A DNA stretch of 37,478 nucleotides from Spirochaetia bacterium. GTDB taxonomy: Bacteria; Spirochaetota; Leptospiria; Turneriellales; JAOUOS01. Position 1 is the first letter of the stretch, and each line of letters starts with the position of its first letter. The position numbers and the translations under genes were made by a program. Under the pieces are notes generated by a model, which saw only the letters and a list, made by a program, of their open reading frames with translations, did not search any database and was not told the DNA's origin. Below, in pieces: positions 1 through 9,772 of this stretch. The stretch is from the NCBI GenBank assembly GCA_029880265.1, contig JAOUOT010000024.1, positions 1-37,478 on the forward strand, given 5' to 3'.

Positions 1-525
1 GGTTGATTTCTTTTTATAATACATTCTCTTATATTCTTTTTTATTGTCAAATTCATATAAGCCTTTCATGCTCAATTGCCTTAAACATTCATAAGATACA
101 ATAGACACGGCATTTGATAAATTCAAGGAACGCACCATCCCCCGCATGGGTATTTTAACGGTTTTATCGCCCATCTTAAGCAGCTTCGGCGGAAGCCCCG
201 CCGTTTCATTGCCAAAGATAAGTATATCGTTTGGGTCAAATTCAAAATCCCACAGGTTTGTATCGCTTTCTTTTGAAAACATAATTTTTCTTCTATTGAG
301 GTTCTCTCTCCAGAAATTTTTGAATCTGATTTCATGAGAAAATCTTAAATGTTCCCAGTAATCAAGCCCCGCCCTTTTTAAACTTTTCTCGTCAAGTGAA
401 AACGCCGGTCTTCCCAAAATCGTCAATGGCAAATCAATGCCCACGCAAAGTCTTGCAACATTTCCCGTATTTGGAGGAATCTGCGGTTTATACAACACAA
501 TCAAAGGCTCATTACCGGCGCGCAT
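1..525 (-). CDS. trmL: tRNA (cytidine(34)-2'-O)-methyltransferase TrmL, 3' end cut by window edge
   Basis: The reverse strand reads open from an ATG at 525 to base 1 (175 codons, no stop), so the gene continues outside the window. The protein has the SPOUT methyltransferase pattern of the TrmL family: an N-terminal IVLYKPQIPPNTGNVARLC block, RAGLDYWE, the SAM-site loop IFGNETAGLP, then MRSLNLSNAVS-type residues (here RSLNLSNAVSIVSYE). TrmL 2'-O-methylates the wobble nucleotide of tRNA-Leu in the cytoplasm. At least 175 residues are present against about 155-160 in typical TrmL, so there is a short lysine- and tyrosine-rich C-terminal extension. An upstream ATG at 535 meets a stop after seven codons, which fixes the start at 525. 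It diverges from the gene at 582. Family assignment is confident; substrate specificity is inferred from the family. Confidence 0.93.
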   Translation of the reverse strand, partial: MRAGNEPLIVLYKPQIPPNTGNVARLCVGIDLPLTILGRPAFSLDEKSLKRAGLDYWEHLRFSHEIRFKNFWRENLNRRKIMFSKESDTNLWDFEFDPNDILIFGNETAGLPPKLLKMGDKTVKIPMRGMVRSLNLSNAVSIVSYECLRQLSMKGLYEFDNKKEYKRMYYKKKST

Positions 526-533
526 GATAGAAC

Positions 534-572
534 ATTTCTGCTATTGAGAAGGCTCTGTCAATCCGATAATAA
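534..572. promoter_or_regulatory. Overlapping divergent promoter candidates between trmL and the small membrane protein gene
   Basis: On the plus strand TTGAGA (544-549), a 17-bp spacer and TAATAA (567-572) form a plausible sigma-70 promoter. Its expected start site is only a few bases before the ATG at 582. On the minus strand a consensus TTGACA lies at 562-557, with only a poor -10 (AGAAAT, 539-534) for trmL. The two would overlap. This is pattern matching only, with no expression evidence. Confidence 0.4.
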
Positions 573-581
573 TTATAAAAA

Positions 582-923
582 ATGCGCATAGAACAACGTT
601 TTTTCAGCTATATTACGCTTCTACTTCTTTTTACGGGAATAGGCTATACTTTTTGGCCCGAGTTTTTTGTAAAAAAAAATTATAATACATACATAGTAAA
701 ACCGGTATCAAAATTATTTTCTTCTAAAAAAGAAAAAAGTTCAAAAGAATGCGACTGCAGACCCTCCTCTACTTCAGATTGGTTTCAAAAAATAAAAAGT
801 TTTTCTTTAATGAACGAGGTCAAAAACCTCAAAAATCAAACAAAAACAAATTTAAATAGCCGTTTTTCAAAAACTCAGGCAAAATTTAAGAAACTTGAAA
901 AGTTAATGAAAATTAAAAATTGA
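582..923 (+). CDS. Small membrane-anchored protein of unknown function
   Basis: 113 residues. I do not recognise a family. Residues about 9-28 form one hydrophobic segment (ITLLLLFTGIGYTFW) close to the N-terminus, which would be a signal anchor or uncleaved signal. The rest is lysine-rich, with a Cys-x-Cys pair (ECDCRP, about residues 56-61) and a predicted helical, charged C-terminus. There is no Shine-Dalgarno sequence before the ATG, and the candidate promoter places the start site almost on it, so the message may be leaderless. The next gene begins within a few bases of this stop, so the two are probably co-transcribed and coupled. The Cys pair and the anchor would fit a small periplasmic or redox accessory protein, but that is speculation. 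Confidence 0.6.
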   Translation: MRIEQRFFSYITLLLLFTGIGYTFWPEFFVKKNYNTYIVKPVSKLFSSKKEKSSKECDCRPSSTSDWFQKIKSFSLMNEVKNLKNQTKTNLNSRFSKTQAKFKKLEKLMKIKN

Positions 924-925
924 TT

Positions 926-2098
926 ATGCGAAAAAATAATTTAATTATAAAATATATCTTATTCTTTTTTTTATTGTTTCAAACCATATATTCTGAAACG
1001 ATAAAAGATAAACCGGCAGAATTGTTCAGTTTTGATCATCATTCAAATACCGCTAAGATACTTTTACACGAAACTTCAATAAAAAGCCTATTTCAAAAAA
1101 AATCCCGATGGAACATGGTTGATTCAAAAAGAAATGTATTGGCCGTTTTTCAAGTCATCGAAACTCATACTCTGAATAATAATTTTTATCTGACAGGATT
1201 TTTAAGCGAAATAAATTCGACCCTTTATGTCGGGCTAAAGCTTTCGCTTTCTATAAAAAAAGATAAAACTATTTCGCTGCCCGATCGTTTCAAACCTCAA
1301 AAAAAAAGACACCCTTATTCTATTAATGAAAAAGATCAAAGCCATATGATTTTAGTGGCTGAGGGACCTTTTATTTTCGGCTCTGATATTTTAGGGACAG
1401 TTCATTACACGGTGGGAATACAAAGAGCCCGCGACGAAGTTATGCAATTGACGGGTTCAAAAAGAATAAAATATATTATTCTTCCCGATTTTTATATAGA
1501 TAAAAACGAAATAACGCACGGACAATATGGCATTTTTTTAAGAGAGACAGGAACCGAACCTCCTCCTAATTTTTCATGGGATACACATTATGAAATCCCG
1601 GTTTCAAATGTCAGCTATAATAACGCCGAAGAATACTGTAAATGGGCAGACAAAAGACTTCCCACTGAACTGGAATGGGAAAAATCTGCCCGCGGTTCGG
1701 GTCTTCATTCTTATATTTCCTCTGAAAATGAACGAGAATATATTGAAAATATAAATATTTATCCCACGGGACTTGAATTTGATTCAGAAAAATGCGTAAC
1801 GCTGGAAAAAGAAATGTTGAATCCGGTGAAAATTTCAGAATTAAAAGATCATAATGTCTACGGAATAACCGGCATGTGCGGCAACGCCGCCGAATGGACA
1901 TCAAGCTGGTTTCTGCCTTACCGGGGCAATTCAATTCCAAACGATCTTTACGGAAAACGCTTTAAGGTAATTAAAGGCGGGGCCTATAATCTCCCTTTTA
2001 ATTTCACAAAATCATACGAAAGAATTCCCGGCGGCATGCCTTCTCTTGATAACGACTATAAAGCCGGATTTCGGTGCGTAAAGCAGACCGAAATTTAA
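926..2098 (+). CDS. Exported FGE/SUMF1-fold (formylglycine-generating enzyme-like) protein
   Basis: Reading from the ATG at 926 gives 390 residues; a TTG at 920 overlaps the upstream stop and is less likely. The N-terminus is a signal peptide (LFFFLLFQTIYS, then ETIKDK). A roughly 110-residue region of no known family follows, and then the FGE-sulfatase domain (about residues 135-390). Its landmarks are FYIDKNEITHGQYGIF, PVSNVSYNNAEEYCKWADKRLPTELEWEKSARG, GNAAEW, IKGGAYN and the closing GFRCVK. Many members of this fold are not sulfatase activators but are ligand-binding or structural. I see no sulfatase gene here and cannot place the catalytic cysteine pair of true FGE, so activity is unproven. 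It ends 8 bp from the convergent caspase-like gene, with no terminator between. Confidence 0.85.
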   Translation: MRKNNLIIKYILFFFLLFQTIYSETIKDKPAELFSFDHHSNTAKILLHETSIKSLFQKKSRWNMVDSKRNVLAVFQVIETHTLNNNFYLTGFLSEINSTLYVGLKLSLSIKKDKTISLPDRFKPQKKRHPYSINEKDQSHMILVAEGPFIFGSDILGTVHYTVGIQRARDEVMQLTGSKRIKYIILPDFYIDKNEITHGQYGIFLRETGTEPPPNFSWDTHYEIPVSNVSYNNAEEYCKWADKRLPTELEWEKSARGSGLHSYISSENEREYIENINIYPTGLEFDSEKCVTLEKEMLNPVKISELKDHNVYGITGMCGNAAEWTSSWFLPYRGNSIPNDLYGKRFKVIKGGAYNLPFNFTKSYERIPGGMPSLDNDYKAGFRCVKQTEI

Positions 2099-2106
2099 GC
2101 GTTAAT

Positions 2107-3723
2107 TTACTTTTTAAAGAATTCTTTTAATACAATTTCAATTTTGCTTACCTTGTTTTCTTCAACCGTAATTTCTTTATCATACGGCTTACTGAAAACG
2201 CCTACGCCTCCCCTGACAAAAACAGTATAATTGCCCGGTTTTAACTCTTTAAAAGCAAAGGCCCCTTCTTTATCAGATTTCACCATCGGTTGTTTCGGAA
2301 TTCTTATCGGTTTTAAGAAAATCATTAAATTAGGAACAGGGTTCGAAAAATTACCCAGCCAGACATGCCCTTCAATACTGCCTCTTCCGTTTCTTGAAAC
2401 CACAACCCTTTCGGTTATGGTCTGGTCTTTTTCAATGCCTGTTTTTAATATCTTGTCGGGATATCTGTCAGCTTTAATTGAAATATTATGCACTCCGGTT
2501 GGAATCTTAGAAAAGGTTATAACGGCGACGTTCCCCCAGTCTTTGTCTTTTTTCCAGTTAACTTTCCCTGATATTTTTTTCTCATTTAAATAAACTTGCG
2601 GTTCTTTACCTTCTGTAATATCATAGCGGTAAGTCGTATCTAAAACCAGCGTACCGGTATAGTTATTATTGAGATTTACCGGCTCTTCATGCGTAATGGG
2701 GGGGTTGACCTCTTGTTCCGCTTCAGGAATTGTAACCTGCGGCACCGGAGCGTTCTCAACAGGAGGCTTTGAATCGTCTACAACAGGCGGCGGCGCAGAT
2801 TCAACGACGGTAGTTTGAGCAACTTGGGCAGCCGCAGTTTCTGAACTTGTAACGGCAACCGCCTGCGGCTGAGGCTTGGGTTCGCCTACAAAAAAGAATC
2901 CTGATGCGTTGCCTGATATTTGCGGATGCTGGTTATGTTTTACTTTTTTAGCGGTTTTTATGGTATCGTTTCTCGCCTTAAAAAACGCTTCATATGCAGT
3001 TATTATTTTATCGTTATTTAAATCGGCCTTTAATATAGCTTCTGAAAAATAATACGTAAATAAGCCGTGCTCTACGGGTTTGCTGAGTTCTATTGAAGTT
3101 TCATTATCGTCAGAAGAGCCGATAACGACTTTATTTTGAAAATAAACATCTTCAACATTTTCAAGCACCACGCTGTCATACCCTTCGGGTATCGGGATAT
3201 TGCCTGAACCTCTGACCTGGGCGCCTTTTTTAGCGAAACCTCCCGAATAACAGGCGTCAAAAATAAGAATAGCTTTTTTAGTTTTTATATCTTTTAGCCA
3301 TTCGTTTAATTCTTCATCTGAAACATGGGGTCTGAAAAACATAATCAAATAATTACGCATACCGTTTTTAGCCTTCGGGTCGCGTAAAAATGCGCCATGT
3401 CCAGAAAAATACACGAAAACCTGATCGCCCTTTTTTACGGTAGTTCCTAGCCAATCGACAAATTGTTTTTTTAAGTTATTTCTTGTTACGTCTTTTCCTA
3501 AGAAAACCCGCACATTATTAGATTTAAAATTTCCAGTTTTTACAATTTGTTCTTTCATCTTTTTCGCGTCTTTTTCGCACAAATTCAGATCGTCAATGGG
3601 AGATTCGCCTTGATAATTTGTGCCGAAAACCAGTGCGTATTTTTCTGCGCTTAAGCTTGAAAACGCCGCCAATATTGTCATCATAAAAACAGAAGAAACC
3701 AGATTTTGAATATGTTTTTTCAT
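2107..3723 (-). CDS. Exported caspase-like (peptidase C14) protein with C-terminal beta-sandwich domains
   Basis: 538 residues. Residues 1-26 are a signal peptide ending in LSSLSA. Residues 27-275 are a caspase/metacaspase domain: ALVFGTNYQ first strand, the catalytic His109 in YFSGHG and Cys158 in DACYSGG. A Pro/Val/Glu-rich linker (about 283-350) leads to a PEGA-like stretch (about 370-440), then a carboxypeptidase-regulatory-like domain (about 448-530, KSDKEGAFAFKELKPGNYTVFV). The catalytic dyad is intact, so a Lys/Arg- or Asp-directed cysteine peptidase in the periplasm or at the cell surface is plausible. The target is unknown. The start has an AAGGCGG ribosome-binding site. The gene is the last of four minus-strand genes, 86 bp after the hybrid kinase, so it may be a regulated output of that block. 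Confidence 0.88.
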   Translation of the reverse strand: MKKHIQNLVSSVFMMTILAAFSSLSAEKYALVFGTNYQGESPIDDLNLCEKDAKKMKEQIVKTGNFKSNNVRVFLGKDVTRNNLKKQFVDWLGTTVKKGDQVFVYFSGHGAFLRDPKAKNGMRNYLIMFFRPHVSDEELNEWLKDIKTKKAILIFDACYSGGFAKKGAQVRGSGNIPIPEGYDSVVLENVEDVYFQNKVVIGSSDDNETSIELSKPVEHGLFTYYFSEAILKADLNNDKIITAYEAFFKARNDTIKTAKKVKHNQHPQISGNASGFFFVGEPKPQPQAVAVTSSETAAAQVAQTTVVESAPPPVVDDSKPPVENAPVPQVTIPEAEQEVNPPITHEEPVNLNNNYTGTLVLDTTYRYDITEGKEPQVYLNEKKISGKVNWKKDKDWGNVAVITFSKIPTGVHNISIKADRYPDKILKTGIEKDQTITERVVVSRNGRGSIEGHVWLGNFSNPVPNLMIFLKPIRIPKQPMVKSDKEGAFAFKELKPGNYTVFVRGGVGVFSKPYDKEITVEENKVSKIEIVLKEFFKK

Positions 3724-3809
3724 TTGAACCGCCTTTTTACATAAATGAATTTAAAGAACAATACTCTTTTTAATAACGATATAATTTTACAAGAATTTTT
3801 TTATTTTAT

Positions 3810-6476
3810 TTAAGAAAAATATTTCATCAGCATGTCTCTTAAATCGTCAAACACAATCGGTTTTGACAAAAAATCGTCCATGCCCGCTTTCAGACATTTA
3901 TCTTTATTATCAAGCTGAGCGTCTGCCGTAAGAGCAATTATAATTAAGTTATTATTTTTTTTATTTTCTCTTATCTGTTGAGTTACGGCATAACCGTCTT
4001 TACCCGGCATTTGACAATCCATAAAAATAATGTTATAATTTTTATTTTCAACGGCGCTTAAGGCTTCGTGACCGTTTGAAGCGACATCGGGCTTATATCC
4101 AAGCCTGTTCAACATGCTTACGGCTACCTTTTGACCCACAAAATCATCTTCAACAAGCAATATTTTCTGTTTTGTTTTATATTCAATTTCATCTAATTCA
4201 TATTGTGAAATAAGTCGTTTCTCATTTTTAGACAGCTCTAATACTTTCAGTATACACGCTATTACCCGCTGCGTACCGGCAGGCTTTGTAAGATATCCTT
4301 GAAAACCCGCCTTTTTAGCTTCTTCGGCTTCTCCTCTTTTGCCGAATTCTGTCAGCCATATTATTTTAATATTCGAGAGTTGGGGATGTTTTTTCAGCAT
4401 ATTTGAAAAAATAATTCCGTAATTAGAGGCGTCGTCTACAATAACCATATCAAACGGAGTTTTGACCTGTTCGGCCTCTAAAAGTACGTCTATCGCTTCT
4501 TTAACCGAATTTGCCTTTTGAACAATAACTTCTTTTTGCCTTAAAGGATACGCTATTGATTGAAACAGTTTTTCTTTCTCGCAAATTATCAAAAGATTTA
4601 GCCTTTTTATTTTCACCGAAACTTTTTCGATATTTTCTTCTACCCTATCAAAGGGTATTAAAATCTTAAATACGCTTCCTTTGCCTATAGAGCTTACAAC
4701 ACTTAGCTCGCCTCCCATTGTTTCAATTAATTTTTTGGATATCGACAAGCCAAGTCCGGTGCCTCCAAATTTTCTGGTTGTAGACGTATCGGCCTGAGCA
4801 AAAGATTCAAAAATTGAATTCATTTTGTTCTGCTCTATGCCTATGCCCGTATCAATTATTTCTATTAGCAGTTCATTTTCTTTAGCGTGATGCATCATGG
4901 CTCTTAGACAAATTTCGCCTTCTTCGGTAAATTTAATGGCGTTGCTGATTATATTGTTTAACACCTGCCTTAATCTGGTAGGGTCGCCTTTTATAAACTC
5001 AGGAACATCGGGATTTGTCATGCATATTATTTCAATACCCTTATCAAAGGCGCTTTTAGCGTATATTTCAGCCGTATCTTGAAGCATTTTATGAATATTA
5101 AAAGATATGTTTTCAAGAACAAGCTTATGCTCGGTAATTTTTGAAAAATCTAATATATCGTTAATAATACGAAGCAGTATCTCGCCCGATTGATGGGCTA
5201 CCGATACAAATTCTTTTTGTTCTTCGTCTAGTTTTGTATCTTTTAAAAGTTGAATCATGCCCAATATTCCGTTCATAGGGGTTCTTATTTCATGACTCAT
5301 GTTGGCCAAAAAATTACTTTTGGCTCTGTCTGCGGTTTCAGCCGCAACTTTGGCCTCAATAAGCGCAGATTCGCGCATTTTTGTTTCTACGGCGATTTTT
5401 TCTCTTGACTCTTTCAATATATGTTCGATATGACCGATATACACATAAAATATAGATATTAAAATAATTAAAACGGCTGTTGAAACTAAACCATTATAAA
5501 CGACTGTCGAGCGAATAACGCTCATTTGAGAAGCAATATTGTCAAATATCATCATTTCGCCAACGACGCGGTTTGCGGCATCAAAAAGCAAAACATCGGC
5601 GGCATAAAATTGTCTTGTATCGGTGTTCCAGTCTTCGTGAATTTTTATTCGATCAGATTGATGAAGACTGATGTCATGATAATTCTCAAAATATTTCCGC
5701 GCCTTTTGCGGAAGGCTCTCTAATGTAGAATCGATTATAACAATTTTTTCAAATTCATCCCAATTGCCGGTTTGTCCCGTCATTAAAAGGCCTTCTTCCC
5801 ATTTTTTACGGTCAAGATATTTTTTTTCTATCAGAAATACAAAATCTAATTCGCTTAAACTTTTAAGCTTAGGCGATATATGGTCGATTTCTTCGCCTAG
5901 TTCGATATATCCGATAAGTTCGCCTTTGTATATCCACGGTTTTACTATTCTTAAAGTGAAGGTTCCATAGGGCCCTAACTCAATACCGTAACTCGTTCTA
6001 TGCGTTTCAGACGCCTTCTTCATTGTAAAACGATCAATTATATCTGAATGCCTCGGTTTATTATGAACCCTTAAAAAACAGCTTTTATCGGGTTTTACAA
6101 AATAAAAATGGGTTACCCGAAATTTTTGTCGTATCTCTTCAAATTTTGATACGCTGAAATCATAAAGCGCGTCTCTGTCTCTTTTTAAAAACAATTCGGC
6201 ATATTTTGGCTCTTGTTCAACGCTGTCTATCAGAGCAGAAATCAGTCTCGCATCATTTTCAATTTCAAATTCAAAATGATGCGTAAATTTTTCCATTTTC
6301 TGCTTCAACTCTTTTCTGATTTGATTTTTTTCATGATGATAGAGCTCTAAAAAAAATAGACCTATAATCAACCCGAAAGCCATGGCAACCGGAATTAGCA
6401 CTTTAAGTCTTATATTTTGCGTATCATTTGATTTCCAGTTTCGTGTTTTTGACACAGAATATAACATTAAAAGCAT
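3810..6476 (-). CDS. Membrane hybrid sensor histidine kinase with dCache_3-type sensor and two receiver domains
   Basis: 888 residues. TM1 is at about 25-44, then an extracytoplasmic double-Cache domain of the dCache_3 type (about 50-320; [48 protein letters not shown]), then TM2 at about 328-347 and a coiled coil. The HisKA box has His395 (NMSHEIRTP). The ATPase domain has an N box ([14 protein letters not shown]), DTGIGI and GGTGLGLSI. Receiver 1 (about 625-745) keeps Asp681 and Lys731 but has lost part of the acidic pair (CEKEK). Receiver 2 (about 770-885) is canonical, with DD 777-778, Asp820 and Lys872. There is no Hpt domain, so phosphate must leave via another protein. An in-frame ATG at 6467 is an alternative start. 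It lies 102 bp downstream of the NarL-type regulator. Confidence 0.94.
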   Translation of the reverse strand: MLLMLYSVSKTRNWKSNDTQNIRLKVLIPVAMAFGLIIGLFFLELYHHEKNQIRKELKQKMEKFTHHFEFEIENDARLISALIDSVEQEPKYAELFLKRDRDALYDFSVSKFEEIRQKFRVTHFYFVKPDKSCFLRVHNKPRHSDIIDRFTMKKASETHRTSYGIELGPYGTFTLRIVKPWIYKGELIGYIELGEEIDHISPKLKSLSELDFVFLIEKKYLDRKKWEEGLLMTGQTGNWDEFEKIVIIDSTLESLPQKARKYFENYHDISLHQSDRIKIHEDWNTDTRQFYAADVLLFDAANRVVGEMMIFDNIASQMSVIRSTVVYNGLVSTAVLIILISIFYVYIGHIEHILKESREKIAVETKMRESALIEAKVAAETADRAKSNFLANMSHEIRTPMNGILGMIQLLKDTKLDEEQKEFVSVAHQSGEILLRIINDILDFSKITEHKLVLENISFNIHKMLQDTAEIYAKSAFDKGIEIICMTNPDVPEFIKGDPTRLRQVLNNIISNAIKFTEEGEICLRAMMHHAKENELLIEIIDTGIGIEQNKMNSIFESFAQADTSTTRKFGGTGLGLSISKKLIETMGGELSVVSSIGKGSVFKILIPFDRVEENIEKVSVKIKRLNLLIICEKEKLFQSIAYPLRQKEVIVQKANSVKEAIDVLLEAEQVKTPFDMVIVDDASNYGIIFSNMLKKHPQLSNIKIIWLTEFGKRGEAEEAKKAGFQGYLTKPAGTQRVIACILKVLELSKNEKRLISQYELDEIEYKTKQKILLVEDDFVGQKVAVSMLNRLGYKPDVASNGHEALSAVENKNYNIIFMDCQMPGKDGYAVTQQIRENKKNNNLIIIALTADAQLDNKDKCLKAGMDDFLSKPIVFDDLRDMLMKYFS

Positions 6477-6536
6477 TCTTTTTTTTTATATCAGAATGTA
6501 AATTAGAATCTATATTAAGCAATATTGTTTTATCTC

Positions 6537-6565
6537 TATTTTTCGACCTTGCTGATCGAAAAATA
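6537..6565. terminator. 10-bp perfect inverted repeat between the NarL-type regulator and the hybrid kinase
   Basis: TATTTTTCGA (6537-6546) pairs exactly with TCGAAAAATA (6556-6565) across a 9-base loop, just downstream of the regulator's stop on the minus strand. It has few G/C pairs. It could be a weak terminator or attenuator splitting the four-gene minus block, or an operator for the hybrid kinase gene. The repeat itself is seen directly; its function is not. Confidence 0.4.
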
Positions 6566-6578
6566 CCGGCAAAACATT

Positions 6579-7229
6579 TCAGATAATATCTTCATAAACC
6601 GCAAATTTTATAAGCTCGGCGGTATTTGTAAACTTTAGTTTTTCCATCAGCCTGTAACGATGAGTTTCTACCGTTCGTTGGCTGATGTCAAGCTCGCGGG
6701 CTATCTGCCTGCTTGTCATTCCTTCAGAAATAAGTTTTATGATTTCTATCTCTCTTTTTGTTAAATCTTTTTTTGAGGCCTTGTTTTCGGCTTCTTCAGC
6801 GTAATCGTCCATCAAATAAGAAACGACTTTCTCTGATACGTGTTTTTTTCCGCTGATCACCTTTTTCATTGCCGATATAAGACTATCATGAACTTCTGTT
6901 TTTAAAAGATACCCGTCTATTTTCTTTGACATTATTCTTTTTACGTATATTTTTTCATCATGGGTCGACAAAATCAGTATTTTAATTTTTGAATATTTTT
7001 TTCTGATAATTTCAGCGGCTTTTATGCCGTCTAAGTTTGGCATCGAAATATCGAGAATAATTAAATCGCATATATTATTCTTAAAATATTCAACAAGCTC
7101 CTTGCCGTCTGAGAACTCGGCCGTCAATTCAAAATTTTTGTCTTTTTCGACGATATTTTTTATTCCCATTCTAAAGATAGGGTGATCGTCTGCGATGACG
7201 ACTGAATATTTCTTGTCTGATTTTTTCAA
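6579..7229 (-). CDS. NarL/FixJ-type response regulator (REC + LuxR-type helix-turn-helix)
   Basis: 216 residues. The receiver domain is at 8-125, with acidic pair Asp14-Asp15, phospho-acceptor Asp60 (LIILDISMPNLDG) and Lys110. The LuxR-type DNA-binding domain is at about 152-216 (LTKREIEIIKLISEGMTSRQIA, then SQRTVETHRYRLMEKL). All key residues are intact, so this is predicted to be a phosphorylation-activated transcription factor. The start is TTG at 7229: no ATG gives a complete receiver, and a GAAGAGAT ribosome-binding site lies upstream. It follows the HisKA_3 kinase gene by 29 bp in the same direction, the usual NarX/NarL arrangement, so that kinase is its likely partner. TACGTA-type boxes at two nearby promoters are candidate targets (inference). 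Confidence 0.95.
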   Translation of the reverse strand: MKKSDKKYSVVIADDHPIFRMGIKNIVEKDKNFELTAEFSDGKELVEYFKNNICDLIILDISMPNLDGIKAAEIIRKKYSKIKILILSTHDEKIYVKRIMSKKIDGYLLKTEVHDSLISAMKKVISGKKHVSEKVVSYLMDDYAEEAENKASKKDLTKREIEIIKLISEGMTSRQIARELDISQRTVETHRYRLMEKLKFTNTAELIKFAVYEDII

Positions 7230-7258
7230 GTTTATTATCTCTTCGCTTAAATTAATTT

Positions 7259-9772
7259 TTATCTTTTTGCCGGCACCTGCAGCACTACGCGGGTTCCTTC
7301 GCCTGCGCTTGACATGACAGAAATAGAGCCTCCTAATATTTTTGCTCTTTCTTTCATAATAGAAAGTCCCATACCGCCGCTTTCTTGTTTAGAAAAACCT
7401 ATTCCGTTATCTTCTATTAACAGCGTTATCTTATTATTCTGACTTTCGCATAATATTTTCAGACTGTCGGCCCTGGCGTGTTTTGCCATATTATTTACCG
7501 CTTCTTGAACAATGCGATAAATATGAATATTCCATCCGTTTGAAAACAAGTTTTCAAAGATTTCTAAATTCGAATGGTTTACTTTATATTTTCCTTTTTC
7601 TTTTAGTTTCTCGATAATTTCAAGAATAGCCGCTTTAAGCCCTATTTTCTCTCTTGAAACAGGAGATATTTTACGGGAAAACTTTGAAACCTGACTAGCC
7701 GTTTGATCGATAAGGTTCAGTAAAACATTATATTTCTTTTGGTCATAGCTATTTTCAGGAATGCTTTCGGCAAAATCTTGAAGATACATTTTAATCACGG
7801 CAATTGACTGGCCCAGCTCGTCGTGCATTTCCATAGCCATCATAGAGGTTATCTCTTCTTGAATTTTTATAATTTTTTGCGAAAGATTTTCTATTTCTTT
7901 TTGTTTTTCAATATCTTCAGATATATTTCGGGCGATAAACAAATAACCCAGCCTTTTTTTTTCTGCGTCTGTTATAACAGAAAACGAACAATCTAGCGCC
8001 CAAAGTTTACCGTTTATTTCTCTAAAAGTAGAAAAAGAAACTTCGTCTTGAACTTTATTTTCAATTAACGAAAGAACGCTTTGAATATTTTCTTCAGAGG
8101 CCGGATGAAATTCTGTAATATTTCGGCCTATCATATAGGCTTTCTTTTGACGCAATATATTTTCAGCCTCTATGTTACAATCTTGAACAATTAAATTATG
8201 ATCAATGATCAGAAAGGCTGTTTTTGACTTTGAATATAAAATTCCGTTTAAGCGCGCCGATTTCTCAAATAAAGCGCTTTTCGTTTTTTGCATAAGGCGA
8301 GAATCTCTGATTTTTGATATAGCATACGCCGTATTTGCCGTGATCTCTGATAAAAGGTCTATTTCTTCTTTATCAAACGGATTTTCTTCGACAGAATAAA
8401 CATTTACCGCCCCTATCACGCCGTTATCAGAGAGAAGCGGCAAAGCAATACTTGAATGGTAGCCCCTTTCTTCGGCCCGTTTGCGCCATGGCTTATAAGC
8501 GTCATTGTTCTGGTAGCTTCTTGCCGCGCAAACAGAGCCGGTTCTAACCGCGACTCCCGTAGGGCCTTGCCCGTATTCATTATTATCCCATGAGATTTTT
8601 ATATTATCAAGATAACCTTCTTCAAACCCCGCCGAGGTCACGGGCAAAACCGACTTTTTCTTATCGTTAAATTTATAGCCAATCCATGCCATTTTATATT
8701 CGGCCGTCTCGACAATAGCTTTGCATATTTTTCGAAGAAGAGTTAGTTCGTCTTTTTTTTCATAAATAATAATCTCGTTTATTCTGCTTAGCGCGTTTAA
8801 TATGCGGTTTTTTTTCTTAAGGCTTAGTTTATTTTTTTTTCTTTCTACGGCGCTTGCGATAATTTGAGCCAATAAAACCAACAAAATAAAATCGCGATTA
8901 TCGACAATTTTATCTTGTTTTTCTTTTTTTGAAAGTATGAATCCTGTAAGACGGTTTTCAAAAGTCATAGGAATTAATATATATTCTTCAAATTTAATAT
9001 TTTTTAAAAAAGAATTTACATTCAAACCCGTTTTGTTTTTCAATTTTGTATTAGATTTATTTTTCACGTTTTCTAAATCGGCATAGTAAACTTCTTTAAA
9101 ATTTGACACCCGGCTCTGCAGAAAAAAGAATTCGTTTTCTGTCATTTGCTCAATGTTCAAGGTAAAGTTCCATGAATAACGGCTTTCAAATTTCTTTGCA
9201 TCTTCATTGAAAATAAAAACCCGAGCCGACGATAAACCGACAAACGCCGACGCCATTTCTATGACATTTTGAATTTCTTTATCAATGGCGTCTTCAGAAA
9301 CAGAGATAAGCTTTGAAGAGATCTCAAACATCAGATATTCAAATTCAACGCGATATTCGCTTTCTAGCTGAAGCTTTACTTTATCTGTAATATCCCGCGA
9401 TAGCACTATATAATTGACTATTTGTTTTTTGTCTGATAAAATCGGTATGATGATAATATCGTTCCAGATTCCTTCAATAAAACTTTCATAACAAACCGTT
9501 TTTTTATTTTTTTTCGCTTCTTCTAAATATTTATTTCTTTCGTCGGCATATTTTGTCTTAGGAAAAATTTCAGTCATTGTTTTTCCTATGATATCTTTTT
9601 TCGTCTTTATAAGCTTATATTTTTCAAACGCCTTTTCATTGGCAAAAACATACCTGAAATCTTTATCTAAAATCACAATATACTCGTCTTTAGAGTAATC
9701 ATATATATTTGAAAGCAAATCGAATAATTCGTTTTTATTGTCCGAGTCTTTTAATGTTTGCTCTTTTTTCAT
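7259..9772 (-). CDS. Cytoplasmic PAS-GAF-GAF-PAS sensor histidine kinase, NarX/HisKA_3 type
   Basis: 837 residues with no membrane segment. PAS 1 is at about 20-135 (YIVILDKDFRYVFAN). GAF 1 is at about 150-310 and is divergent. GAF 2 is at about 330-480 (AWIGYKFND, GPTGVAVRTG, SSIALPLLSDNGVIGAVNVYS). PAS 2 is at about 515-625 (AFLIIDHNLIVQDCNIEAENIL). A HisKA_3 dimerisation domain has His650 in MEMHDELGQSIA. The HATPase domain has YRIVQEAVNNMAKHA, EDNGIGF and GGMGLSIMKERA. The signal is probably soluble (redox, gas, nucleotide or small molecule) rather than periplasmic, but I see no heme, flavin or Fe-S motif. It is the first gene of the minus block and its start has no Shine-Dalgarno. It should phosphorylate the regulator at 6579-7229 and perhaps the similar receiver of the divergent EAL gene. 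Confidence 0.93.
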   Translation of the reverse strand: MKKEQTLKDSDNKNELFDLLSNIYDYSKDEYIVILDKDFRYVFANEKAFEKYKLIKTKKDIIGKTMTEIFPKTKYADERNKYLEEAKKNKKTVCYESFIEGIWNDIIIIPILSDKKQIVNYIVLSRDITDKVKLQLESEYRVEFEYLMFEISSKLISVSEDAIDKEIQNVIEMASAFVGLSSARVFIFNEDAKKFESRYSWNFTLNIEQMTENEFFFLQSRVSNFKEVYYADLENVKNKSNTKLKNKTGLNVNSFLKNIKFEEYILIPMTFENRLTGFILSKKEKQDKIVDNRDFILLVLLAQIIASAVERKKNKLSLKKKNRILNALSRINEIIIYEKKDELTLLRKICKAIVETAEYKMAWIGYKFNDKKKSVLPVTSAGFEEGYLDNIKISWDNNEYGQGPTGVAVRTGSVCAARSYQNNDAYKPWRKRAEERGYHSSIALPLLSDNGVIGAVNVYSVEENPFDKEEIDLLSEITANTAYAISKIRDSRLMQKTKSALFEKSARLNGILYSKSKTAFLIIDHNLIVQDCNIEAENILRQKKAYMIGRNITEFHPASEENIQSVLSLIENKVQDEVSFSTFREINGKLWALDCSFSVITDAEKKRLGYLFIARNISEDIEKQKEIENLSQKIIKIQEEITSMMAMEMHDELGQSIAVIKMYLQDFAESIPENSYDQKKYNVLLNLIDQTASQVSKFSRKISPVSREKIGLKAAILEIIEKLKEKGKYKVNHSNLEIFENLFSNGWNIHIYRIVQEAVNNMAKHARADSLKILCESQNNKITLLIEDNGIGFSKQESGGMGLSIMKERAKILGGSISVMSSAGEGTRVVLQVPAKR

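Noticed and set aside
920..925. TTG start two codons before the ATG of the FGE-like gene
   Set aside because: It overlaps the stop of the upstream gene and adds only two residues before a normal signal peptide; the ATG at 926 is the better start.
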